Positions 33,657 to 44,265 of a stretch of 64,000 nt of DNA are shown one piece after another. The notes below the pieces were generated by a model. It had not been told where the DNA came from. It did no database searches and was given only the letters and a program-made list of their open reading frames with translations. The stretch comes from Hydrangea macrophylla. Lineage: Eukaryota > Streptophyta > Magnoliopsida > Cornales > Hydrangeaceae. Location of the stretch: contig CM066994.1 of assembly GCA_033977485.1 (NCBI GenBank), positions 29,462,637-29,526,636 on the forward strand, given 5' to 3'. Each line of letters begins with the position of its first letter. The stretch's first letter is position 1. A program made the translations under genes and the position numbers.

Positions 33657-34010
33657 CAACGATTGAGCTCCCGATTCTACAGTTTCAGAGCCTAGATTTT
33701 GAATTTATATATATATATATGGAGAGAGAGAGAGAGAGAGAGAGTCTGAGCTTATTATAGGGGTGAAAGTGAGAAATGAGAGAGTATTGTGTGTGTTTTG
33801 GGGTGATTTTGGAGGATTATCAGTGGAAATGATAGTAGGGAGAGTAGAGAGAGAGAGAGAGAAGCAGAAACCCTAGCTGTTGGGAAAGAGGGGGTGAGGT
33901 GAGAGGGGGAGCGTGTGTGTGAGAGAGAGAGAGAGCAGAGAGAGCAGAGGAGAGAGAAGATGGGGGGACCATGGTCGGAGGAGGGGTTTCGATCATGTAC
34001 GAGCATGACT
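33657..34010 (-). promoter_or_regulatory. EBS-like 5' UTR and promoter region
   Basis: On the coding strand this is dominated by CT-rich sequence: (TC)n runs complementary to 33720-33744, 33842-33862 and 33920-33952. A TATATATATA run lies at 33708-33719. CT-rich leaders are common in plant housekeeping and chromatin genes; exact start sites cannot be read. Confidence 0.5.
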
Positions 34011-34125
34011 ACTCATTATTGGTGAGGATACATCATGAACCATCCAATTAAATCAAGTCTGCGCGTTGATGTTTACGCTTGTGGCATTGGTCGTTCAACC
34101 CACCATAAGTCAATAACACATACTT

Positions 34126-34437
34126 AGGGCTCGCATGGTAACGTTTCTTGTTTTCAGTTTTCAGTTTTTTAAAAACGAAAACCAGTTTTGGTTTTTTTTT
34201 TGAAAAAAAAAAAACAAAAACTTGTTTGGTAACATTGTTGATTTTTTTTTTTAAAAAACAAAAACAGGAAACTCAAAATGACTTTTTGGTGTTTTCACTT
34301 TTTACCCTAAATTTGAAAACGTTTTTTAAAAACAAAAAACAAAAACGTTACCAAACGTGTTTTCAATTTTCGTTTTCTAAAAAACGAAAACAAAAACAGA
34401 AAACAGAAAACGACAACGTTACCAAACGAGCCCTTAG
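34126..34437. mobile_element. hAT-like MITE, GGTAACGTT family, ~310 bp
   Basis: The left end TTAGGGCTCGCATGGTAACG pairs with the right end CGTTACCAAACGAGCCCTTA. The interior is a foldback of AAAACGAAAAC/GTTTTCGTTTT-type runs. Long frames across it are low-complexity Lys/Phe. Confidence 0.75.
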
Positions 34438-34700
34438 ATTTTTTTTTTATTTTTTTATTTTTCAAAGAGCGCTTAACTATTTTTCAAAGAGCGCTTAACT
34501 ATTTTCTTTGTGTTAGAGCTACGTTACAGTCTATGATATCATAGTTTTTGAGATTATAGTATAAATCAGAAGATTATTGTGATTTATTATGTATTGTTTC
34601 CTTCTTCTGTTTGTATTTGTTCCTTGTAAACTTATCTTTTGTAAAATGAAATATTCATGCTTTTCGATTAACCAAAAAAAAAAAACTGGTCTTTTTTTAA

Positions 34701-35096
34701 GGGTTAATTACTAAACACACACCTGAAGTTTGGCCCTTGTCTCATTTTAGTCCATGTAGTTTCAGTTGTGTCAATTTCGTCCATGAAGTTTCTAAATAGA
34801 AGCAATGTAATCCAATGTCCAATTTGATTTGAAAATTTGACAAAATTCACCCACTGCTAAGCACAATTACGCTGATAAGCGGGTGGGGAGATTGGTGGGG
34901 TTCCATTTTTGCCCCTAAAAAACGTGACAGTGTATACCATGTGAGTAAATTCCATCAATTTTTCTCACAGAAATTTACATTTGGACTACATTGCTTCTAT
35001 TTAGAAATTTTAGGGGCCAAATTAACACAATTGAAACTACATAGACTAAAATGAGACATGGACCAAACTTAAAGGGCATGTTTTGTATTATAAGCC
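34701..35096. mobile_element. Long-TIR MITE (MULE-like), copy A
   Basis: The left arm (GGGTTAATTACTAAACACAC then TTTGGCCCTTGTCTCATTTT) is mirrored by the right arm (AAAATGAGACATGGACCAAA, ending TATTATAAGCC). The arms are about 170 bp each. It belongs to the same family as 36599-36989 and is similar in style to 4517-4898. Confidence 0.75.
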
Positions 35097-35309
35097 TTTC
35101 TTTCATAAGAAATATTGGTTTTGGTAAAAATAAATAAATAAATAAATAATTACTCGTATTTCGTAATAAGAAACATTTGTTGGGTTTTATTTGTTTTGAA
35201 CGAAACAAATATTTCTTACTCAATAATAAAAGTTTTACGCCCAAAATCATTAAGACGTAGGTACGTTCATACTATTATGACATACCATAGAATTCTCACC
35301 TTTTTAGTA

Positions 35310-35604
35310 TACTTCCTTCGTCCCATATTAAGTGTTCACTTCCTTTTTGCACAATATTTAAGAAAGTTGTATTATATTAATTTATTTGGTTCATTAATGA
35401 GTCACTTTCCAATTTACCCTTAGATGTGATGGATGTTTGACTTTTTGCTTGTTTTGGGACCACAAATAAATGCTTCTTTGTCTTTATTATAAGGGTAGTT
35501 TTGGAAAGTAAGTAAAAGCTATATGCCAATTTAGGAGAGTGGACATTTATTGTGGGACATCCAAAAAAGGAAATGTGGACACTTATTATGGGACAGAGGG
35601 AGTA
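35310..35604. mobile_element. Stowaway-type MITE (Tc1/mariner)
   Basis: Element 35312-35602 begins CTTCCTTCGTCCCATATTAAG and ends TTATGGGACAGAGGGAG, matching the Stowaway TIR CTCCCTCCGTCCCA. It is flanked by TA dinucleotides at 35310-35311 and 35603-35604. The interior shows GTGGACACTTATTATGGGAC near-repeats. It is non-coding. Confidence 0.88.
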
Positions 35605-36598
35605 CATTTCTTATCACCCACCAATAGTATTTTGACAAGTGTTTTATTTCATCTTTATTTTGCCCCTATTTTATCAACACAATTACTAAATGGAATAAAT
35701 GTCTTAGTGAATAAGCAATAGGTGAGAAAAGATGGGTTAACAAAAATGCACTATCTTTTTTTCCTAATCAAGGTACATAGTTGATTCTGTGTACGACTTT
35801 TATGTATCGAAAAGCTATTTGATTATGATTAGTGCAGGTAATCTGTTTGATTTATCTGACTTTTAATGGAAATTTATATGGTATTAAGTTGATAAATAAC
35901 TTATTTTGGAAAATTTTGGTAAAAGCTCATCATATTTGAGTTTTTGAGATAAAGGGATAAAGCATTTTTAGCTTTGGTCAAAGTCGGTGATTATTAAACG
36001 TAATCAAATTAAATCAAATCATGATATTTCAAAATTTTATATAATTCGTTAAGTGAAATTTGAATTTTTCACACTTTAAAAATCACATAATTAAACATGT
36101 GAAAATTTTAGGTTGAGGGACTTTTTACTAAAATAAACTTTTTGATCTCAGTTCAACTCGTTTTCTTTTTTAGTAAAGGGTCATTTAATAGAAAATTTCG
36201 CATAATTAGTTATGTCAAATTTTGTAACATAAGTGGAGTATTTAATTTGATTAAGTTTCGCTAATTTGGGACATTTGACCCAAAAAAAAAATGTGTTATC
36301 CTTTATATTCAATAATCTAATACAAAGGACTTCTAAACAAATTTCAACTCTAAAAAATCCATTGTTTTAAATTTCCTTTTATATATGAGTAATGTTATGC
36401 TTTCCAAATTTTTCATCCCAAAAACTTCTCAAATATATGTAGCAGGTACTGTTTTTAAATTAGAGGATGTTGAAGTGACCCCATAGTGGTTCCACTTATT
36501 GATGTATTTGGATGCATTAGGGATGAAAATTTTGAAAAGCATAGCATTACTCTTTTTATATATAAATAAATTGTATAGTTGTGCCAAATAAAAACTAA
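35605..36598. other. AT-rich intergenic stretch, no gene seen
   Basis: No exon or repeat structure could be supported. Confidence 0.5.
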
Positions 36599-36989
36599 GA
36601 TTAATTATTAGATATACCCTTGAAGTTTGGTCCTTGTCTCATTTTGTCTTTGTAGTTTCAATAACATCAATTTGATCCCTGGAGTTTTTCAAATTGAAGC
36701 AATGTGACCCAAATGTCCAATTCTGTGAGAAAAATTAACAAAATTTCCTCACATGCTATGTACTATCATGCTTTTTAGGGGCAAATATAAAATAACACAT
36801 TCTCCCCCACACGTTTATCAACATAACTGTGCATAGTGGGTGAAATCCATCAAATTTTTCGACAAAATAGAATATTTAGACCACATTGCTTCTATTTTAA
36901 AACTTCAGTGACCAAATTGATGCAATTAAAATTCAGGGACTAAAATGAGACAGAGACCAAACTTCAAAAGTATGTTTTGTAGTTAAGCC
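36599..36989. mobile_element. Long-TIR MITE (MULE-like), copy B
   Basis: The left arm contains CCTTGAAGTTTGGTCCTTG and TCTCATTTTGTC; the right arm contains AAAATGAGACAGAGACCAAA and ends TTTTGTAGTTAAG. It has the same organisation as the copy at 34701-35096, in the intergenic region downstream of the PUX5-like gene. Confidence 0.75.
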
Positions 36990-36999
36990 ACAAATTAAT

Positions 37000-37837
37000 G
37001 TAATAATTAGAGAAACTTGTGTGACGTTCACCTACCAAAGAGCATCTCAAATTTCCAATTCACAAAAAAAACAATTTTAATAAAAGTGTTTGATTCACAA
37101 GAATCACAACATATAAGAATGCATTTGTTGGGTGAGTTCCACCTTTCAATATAAAAAGATGGTGTAAGAAAATTTTGGCCAAGAACAAGTTGAGCTGCTT
37201 GAGCATGGAGAAAAATACAACTGAACAAGTTATTTTTTTCCTATAATAAATCTGCAAACCAAACAAAACTATAGTGAGAAAAAATGGTTCTGCAAAACTA
37301 CTCTTGTATTTACTCTCTCTCTCTCTCTCTCTCTCTCTGAGTCCTGAGAGGTCGAAGTGAGAGCAACATGTAATTTATTAAGCAGACAATTAGCCCACCA
37401 GAATCTTCAACTGTCGCCTGCATAGCAAGTTGGACAGTGTGTGTGTGTGTGTAAACAGTTATTAATAATGCAGTTAATACATGACTGTTCGCCCTGTCAA
37501 TCCTCCAGTGCCCAAATAACTCAATTTTCTCTCATGAACTATTTGTGTCAATGGATTAGTTCGATCCAAAACTTTCACCCTTCAACTTGAATTAGCAAAA
37601 GCAATGTCCCGATTTTAAAGCAGACTCCCCATTCATTAGATAGAGAAGATCACCAAGATTTCGTGATCCGCTGCCGAACTTATTCCAATTCCAAGAGCTC
37701 GGATCGAATCGGTATCAACCTTAAAAACAAGCGAGGTCATTACTGAAAATCGTGAAATGCCAATGCAAATACTTACCGGAACACATTAATGACGAGCATG
37801 AGCATCCATTATGAATATCAGAACAAAACCAAGAAAT
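37000..37837. other. 3' flank of the PUX5-like gene
   Basis: Contains a (CT)n tract at 37313-37338 and a (TG)n tract at 37437-37452. The 3' UTR of the gene probably occupies the part nearest 38059; no clear polyadenylation site was fixed. Confidence 0.45.
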
Positions 37838-38059
37838 CTAATTTCCTTCAACATTTTGCCAACTTGGAACATTCGTCATAGTAAATAGTATCCAATTTCC
37901 TTCAAGATCTTCTGTTTCAGAAAAACTTTTGAAAATCATCCTGTGCACCAATATATTCATACATCTATTGAATTGAGAAACATATTCTTGATTCGATATC
38001 TGTGAAATTAACATCAACCAGAACAGCAACCAACGGCCCCAACTCAACTTTCAAACTTG

Positions 38060-41000
38060 CTAGAGTTTCTGAATCACGACTGAGTTGGCTAGCCCGGCCT
38101 TCTCTATTGTCTGGTCCAGATCGGTGAGTTGTTTAGGAGGGAAACCCACCGTCTGCAGTTGGTAAGTCCTCGACCCGCCGGGTCTTGATGCATCAATGAA
38201 GGAACGAATGTCTCCGATCGTGTGGTGGTAGTTGAACCGCGATACCATGCGGGTCCCGTCCGCCAACCTGAGCTGAATGGAGGTCGAAGGTGAAGTGTCA
38301 TCCACGACTAGACCCGCAGATGGTGGTGGAGCGGTGTTAAGGGAAGTGACAACCACGGGTGTCTCTGTCGGTGTGGCACTGCTCGTGCTGCCTAAAGTTC
38401 TTCCTAGTCCGTGAAATGGAGTTTGGCGCTTCTCTGGTACCTGCATAAGGGAAAAGATGACATTTTTAGAAAACCAAGAAGTTGACATGATATGCTCGGT
38501 TTGGTTTGCGGATTTAGAGAGAAGGAAAAGATAAGGCAAGGAAAAAGGAGAAGGAAAAATCATTTCGACCAAGTATTTTCCTTCATATTTATATAATTTT
38601 AATAACTTCAAGATAGATAATTGATTGAAATCAAGAAAAGAAGAGGAAAATTGGCTCATAAAATTGAAAACTTCTATTTGATTTTTCAACCCAATTTTTA
38701 CTTTCCTCCCTACCCTCTCACCACTTCCTTACTAACCAAATAAAGAAAAGTGTTTCTTTAGGCTTTGTTTGCTTACGGATTTATACAAGGAAATCTATTT
38801 CCCTATTTTTCCTTCATGCTGATATTAGATAGTATTAAAAACTTTCAAAATATACCAGGAACTCAAGAAAAGGTGAAGGAAAGTGAGTCACGAAATTCAA
38901 AATATCGTATTTTCTTTTGAATATGTTTCTTTTTCTACCTATTTTCCTCATCGTTTTCAGTACTACTACTAACCAAACAAAGAAAAGTGTTTCCCTCAAT
39001 GTTTTCTTTTCTTTTCCCTCACTAAATCCACAAACCAAACAGACCCGAGTGTTTTCTTGTCTTTTCCCTCACCAAATCCATGAACCAAGCAGAGTCTTGG
39101 TGGGAGTTCGAGTAAGGGTTGGGGTGAAGGGGAGACGGTGAGGTAACACAAACAAGTTGTCACACAAAAATTAGGACTCACAGGGCAGTTCTCTTCCTTC
39201 CGCGCAAGACTGACATGCACTGCAGTCCTCCTATCTGCCGGCTCAAGTTCCTTTGGACACTCTGACTTCTTGATGCTCTGCATTTAGGCACAAACGAATC
39301 ATATGTCCACACTAGTTTAAAAAAATTATCATAAATTTAGACCCAACTAAATTTCTTTTGATACGAATTAAGATCAAACCATTTCAAGAAGAACTTTAAA
39401 AGTTTTAGCTCAAATGAGACCAGGCCCATTCAAAACTGGATTAATTTTTGAACGTTGACAGCAGTGGAGGTTCAGAGCAAAAACCTAAATAATTATCTAA
39501 TGTAGACCACAGAGCTAACGTTATTCAAAAAGCAGAATGATGAAGTACAGGAAGGCAATGTAAAAAATCACCACAAATTCACTTAATCCTATTCTACCAT
39601 TATAGTTGACATATGCTTCTTGGAATGAAAGGTCGTATAGGCACTGCAAATAGGGCAGAACCTTTGGCATGCTTTGCACAAAGTGGCTGCCCTTGGACTC
39701 AATTCACAGTCTCACACTAGGCAATCTGTTAATATTTGTGCAAATGGAGACATGCCATCTCAGTTCAAATATAGGACCTGGCATTTGATTTTATCCGAAC
39801 AAGATGGTTGCCCCCTAAAATCGAAATGAATTCTCAGCTTGGTAATCCCATTAATGATTGTACTAAGGCATCCCATCTCATTCCCAGTATTTCAACGTTT
39901 GGGGGCTGTTTGGAAAGGAAAGGAATCGGTTCTGTGATTCATAACCGAAAAATGTTAGTGTTTAGTGAATGTCCTTTCTTGCACAGGAGTTCTTGCCCAA
40001 CCTAATGCTTCTCTTAAAACTGGTTCTTTGTCAAACCAGTATAATTTCAGTTTCCATATTAAGGAAACAAGATAGAAAGTGAGACTAGGACTGAACCAAA
40101 TCCTATTTTAAACACATCCACACAGACCTTGGTATTATGCGGTGTTGTACTTGTATGAGATACTGAAAAAATATACTTTTACATAATCATATAAAAAATT
40201 CTATTTGTACATTTTTTTTTAAACAAATACAATGTAAGTAAGACATTAAGGGTGCGTTTGATAAAACTGAATATTAAGTACTGAAAATTAAGTGCTGAAT
40301 AAAGTACTGAAAATTTTAAGTGATGGAATTTGTAATACTAAAAATAGTGTTTCAACTACTGAAATAGAATGCAATCAGTGATTATTTTCAGTAGAAAATT
40401 TTCACTTAAAGTTTTCAGTGATTTTTTGGCTGCTTTTTCAATTAAGTGGTATGTTATCAAACGCACTGAAAAAGAATAAATGCTGAATCTTTTCATCTTC
40501 AGCACTTAATTGGGTTATCAAACATACCCTAAGTCTACATAAGCAACACTAGCCGTTCTTCAGCAAAAATAAAAAGGAAACACTAGCCTTTCAACATGTA
40601 ATCCGATTCCCAACATTCTTAAATTGACCCCAAAGGCTGTAAAATTATGTTAAGACACCTCAATTTTAGTTGAAAGAATTAGCAAAAGCACCCTGAAGCA
40701 CCCAAGAAGAATCCACACGGGGTGGATGCGGGTGCAAAATCTTCAGTCTTAAAGAAGAATCCGGGCTTCCGCGTTATCTCACCCAAGATTAGAAAGATTC
40801 TTTATGCATCAGTTTCAATTGGTTTCTCTCTTTTGAAAAGGTGAACTGAATAAAAATTTTCCACAAAGTTCATTGTTTAATTAGAAATAAGGACCATACA
40901 CTGCAACACTACGTAGCACAGATACAAACACGGGACACAGATATGACACAGGACAAGGCGAGACCACAAATCCTGAAATTCTAGGATATGGACACATACA

Positions 41001-43351
41001 ATACGACGAATAAAAAACTATAATTCTTAGTTATGTTTATTATATACAAAGCACAGTGTCGTGCCATCTACCATTTCCTTTCCTTAATCCTCAAATAAAC
41101 CAAGTACTTATCTTCGATTTTATTATATGGAGATTATTTTTACCTCATTATTTTTCACACAATTCCACTTAGAGGCCACCATGCTGTGTCCACTCCAATG
41201 TCTGGAAGCGTGTCCAATATGTCCATGTGTTGACAGAAATTAGGATATGTTTTTTTACATGTTCGGCACATGGTAGTGTGTGTCAAATGGCTACGACACC
41301 CAAATTGAAGTGTCCTTTCTACATAGCTGCAGCACAGGTGGATACGTGCACAGGACCCGAATACGCTAGGAACATGGCGACACGAAAATCTTAGGAATAT
41401 AGGACCCAAACACGAGTAGGACACGAAGAATAAAACATAAAATTTTTCTTCTTAATTATACAACATACCTCATGATCTCATTGTGTCCACAAATTAGAAA
41501 AGACACATTTTTTAGCATGGCCGATGCGTATTGACATGTAGCCAACGAGTGTCATGTGTTCACCAGACACAATACCCAAATTGAAGTGTCCGTGATACAT
41601 ATGAATTTGAAGCGAAAACTCTATTGCCAAATCATAAAAAATTAGGAGCGCCAATACCAGTTAGAGCAGAAACTGAGTAAATTCTACCTCCAAGAAGGGT
41701 GCATTTTCAGGATCGTCAAACCTCCGAAGAGGACCGTCATCTACTGTGAACCCGTTACTCCAAAAAACGATGTTGTGAGTGACTTCTTGGGGTTGCTGGG
41801 GTTGCTGTGGAACAGCTGACACCGTCTCCCCTGAGAGCAACCTCCCTGTTCCAGCAAAGCTTTTTGAGCTTGAAGAAGGGCGAATATGATCAGCAGGTCT
41901 TTCTACAGCTCCGGCTTGTCTTGCTCGGTTGAATATTGCATCCACATCGTTGAGTTTGGTTGGATCTTGGACAAGCATTCCACTACAAAAGTTGACAAAT
42001 ATCAGTAAAAATTTAAACTTTGTGCATAACTGCATATACAAATATGTCTACTGAAATTATACAAGAATATTGCTAAAAGGGTATTACCAAATTGAAAAGA
42101 AGCCTATGCACATTCAAGAGGGAAATTAAATTAATGAACAGCATGGATACTAATAATTCAATAGTCTTCTCAGTATATATATGATATATTTAACAAAATT
42201 TAGGTTTGCCACACAAATCTATTTTGCCATTCTGGTAGCCAAGGCCATTACAAACTTATAGTCATAAAAGAGTTTGTGGATGGAGTAAAATCTAATAATA
42301 GTACTGCCAAATGTTGACCATGCCTACAATCAAATTACCAAAAGGAATAGAGCATCCTTGAAATGCTCTTTAATACCATTATCCTTGCATAACTAATGAG
42401 TCAAAGTTCAAATTTTTCTCTCTAAAACTTTTCTATTCCTTCTTTTCTCCCTCAACATTGAGGTCTCTCACCCTCCCGGCTGTCTATATTTGTAACTATA
42501 GAGTACCTAAGAGAATGAACAGAAAGAAAGTCATTCCATTTAAGACTCCCCCAAACAGATATGAATTACAAATATTAATACAATTCACAGGTCAAATCAG
42601 TTTTGCATTTTTATGACCCTCCAAAACCTCTTTGATCAGGGCCATCAGGCACGATGGTAAACTAAACAATGTTAAAAGACAGAATTTATTGTATGGTCCT
42701 GGACATGGTGGTCCCACTCCCAGTGAAAAAAAAAAAAAAAAGAACAATGTGGTTAAACATTCCAAGATTAACATTGAGTTGTGAAAAGCTAAATATTCCA
42801 AGATAGTTTATAACATATTCAACAAAGAAAATAAATGATTCCCCTATACATGCATGAATAAATACTGCAGCAGCAAGAACAATTCAGGGTTAGGTTTAAA
42901 ATTATGAAGTCTGTGGAAGTCAATCCCACTTAAACTACAAACCTAGACCCAAATTGAAAACCTCTTATAATTATCATTGTATCAATAATAATTCCCTCCC
43001 CCAAAAAAAAATAAAAAAAAATTGGGCGATTTAATTACAAGTCTATTATGCCATTTTACGTGAAAGTTAGACAATCAAGATTCCTAGGAAAGGTGCTCTG
43101 TACAAGAATATTAAGTGAAAATTCACTGTGCATATGAATATTTAGTAGATTTTCCCTCACTTTTTAGCAAACTAAAATCAAATTGAACTTCAAACTCTTC
43201 GCAGTAATTTCTAGGTATTTTTCCTAATTTTAACGGAATTAATCATAGTATCATACAATTAACATTTTGATGTTCATATTTTTCCTGCATTTTCTGGGCA
43301 GTCTAATAACCGAGAAGAAAGGGCGAAATAGACAGACCAAGAAAGAAATTA

Positions 43352-43395
<44 letters not shown>

Positions 43396-43882
43396 TCTAC
43401 CTCTTCTCGCCACCAGTGTAGTACTCCTGTGGCTCATCGGAGTCACTATCAGAACCATCTCTACCCTGACGATTAAGATCAGAGAACGTGCGAATGCCGC
43501 CTGTTCGCCCCCCAGAGGGTTTCTTGTTGGAGGAGGAAGACCCCACGGGGGGCTGCCTCGATCGGAGATTGTAGGACCGGTGCGGCGGCGGCGGAGACGG
43601 CGATCGGGACCGAGACGGCGGAGACGACGGAGAGTGAGTGGGAGACGGAGTCGGAGACTGCGACGGAGGGAGGTTGCGATTGGTGGCGACGTCGGCGTCG
43701 GGGTCGGCGGTGGCGGTGGTTTCGAGGAAGGTGGAGACGGCGGAGTCGAGATCGAAGTTGTGGCTCTCGAGGAAGAAGAGGGCTTCGGCTTTGGAAGAGG
43801 ACGTGATGTCGCAGAAAGTGTTGATTAGGTCAATGGTTGTGGTGTCGATGGGGTTGTTTTCTTCGTCTGCTTGGTTCGCCAT
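38060..43882 (-). CDS. PUX5: PUX5-like UBA-SEP-UBX protein (p47/NSFL1C type), four exons
   Basis: A p47-type adaptor that links the AAA ATPase CDC48/p97 to ubiquitylated or membrane-fusion substrates. CDS exons (5' to 3'): 43882-43401, 41982-41688, 39277-39182, 38440-38060. Junctions are GT-AG and frame-consistent, giving 417 aa (Arabidopsis PUX5 is 421). A UBA-like domain lies at ~10-55 ([20 protein letters not shown]), followed by a Ser/Pro-rich linker. The conserved segment [17 protein letters not shown] spans the exon 1/2 junction. The SEP domain is at ~228-290 ([29 protein letters not shown]). The UBX domain is at ~342-417 with the GFPPKQL turn that contacts CDC48. The full domain set distinguishes PUX5 from PUX3/4, which lack the N-terminal UBA. 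It appears intact. Introns of 1.4, 2.4 and 0.74 kb contain MITEs. Confidence 0.94.
38490..39105. repeat. Two adjacent copies of a TTTGGTTTGCGGATTTAG MITE family
   Basis: Within PUX5-like intron 3. One copy starts GGTTTGGTTTGCGGATTTAG at 38499 and the next GGCTTTGTTTGCTTACGGAT at 38761. Both show GAAAATTC-like interiors and end ACTAACCAAA(C/T)AAAG. A terminal CTAAATCCACAAACCAAAC at ~39020 is inverted relative to the starts, and a variant, CCAAATCCATGAACCAAGC, follows at ~39070. A partial relative is at 17965. Confidence 0.65.
40248..40530. mobile_element. hAT-like MITE, GTGCGTTTGATAA family, copy 2
   Basis: The left end TTAAGGGTGCGTTTGATAAA and right end GGGTTATCAAACATACCCTAA are inverted partners. 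The interior has TTAAGTACTGAAAATTAAG and its inverse. It lies in PUX5-like intron 2, opposite in orientation to the copy at 23219. Confidence 0.78.
40910..41600. repeat. Diverged internal duplication in PUX5-like intron 2
   Basis: Two loosely similar stretches end in CCCAAATTGAAGTGTCC (near 41308 and 41575) and contain several CGTGTCC/GGACACG motifs. It may be an old MITE pair; boundaries are unclear. Confidence 0.4.
43345..43392. repeat. (GA)n microsatellite next to PUX5-like exon 1
   Basis: About 20 GA units ending 8 bp beyond the exon 1 donor, on the intron side. Length changes here could affect splicing. Confidence 0.9.
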
Positions 43883-43904
43883 TGTTGGAACCCCCCAAAG
43901 CTTT

Positions 43905-43937
<33 letters not shown>

Positions 43938-44060
43938 TGCTTCTGAGCTCTGATGCTTTACTTCCTCTCTCTCTCTCTCGCTCGCTCTCTCTCTCTAAAC
44001 TGAGATATTTATTTGGATCTGGTTGCGTGTTAGTGTGGCACATTGCAAATAATGATAGAA
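43883..44060 (-). promoter_or_regulatory. PUX5-like 5' leader and promoter-proximal region
   Basis: On the coding strand, a (GA)n run (complement of 43963-43996) and an A-rich tract (complement of 43905-43938) lie between likely promoter and ATG. No convincing TATA box. Confidence 0.4.
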
Positions 44061-44106
44061 CCATCCTGCTGAACGACGGCGTTTAGTTTTTGAGCACTAC
44101 TAGAAC

Positions 44107-44231
44107 CACACACTTTTTCCACACACAACTTTAAATGTATGTACTATATGCTGTATAAGTGGGGCACAAAAAAGTATAAAAAATTCAAACAGCACATGGT
44201 ACAAGCATTTAAAGCTGTGTGTGGAATGAGG
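44107..44231. mobile_element. Left part of a foldback MITE split by a pararetroviral insert
   Basis: Starts CTAGAACCACACACTTTTT; the arm CACACAACTTTAAATG is inverted as CATTTAAAGCTGTGTG within the same segment. The last ~70 bp (44155-44225, TAAGTGGGGCACAAAAAAG to AAGCTGTGTG) recur as 48301-48370 at the far side of the ~4-kb insert. The true right end of the MITE is at ~48395 (GTGGGTCTAG). Confidence 0.75.
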
Positions 44232-44265
44232 AAATTGAAATCCTCCTTTATCCGGAGGTTGCATC

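Noticed and set aside
34148..34498. 116-codon Lys/Phe-rich ORF
   Set aside because: It reads through poly-A and poly-T runs of a foldback MITE.
43580..43946. Arg/Gly-rich ORFs on the + strand
   Set aside because: They are the complement of the Ser/Pro-rich linker in exon 1 of the PUX5-like gene.
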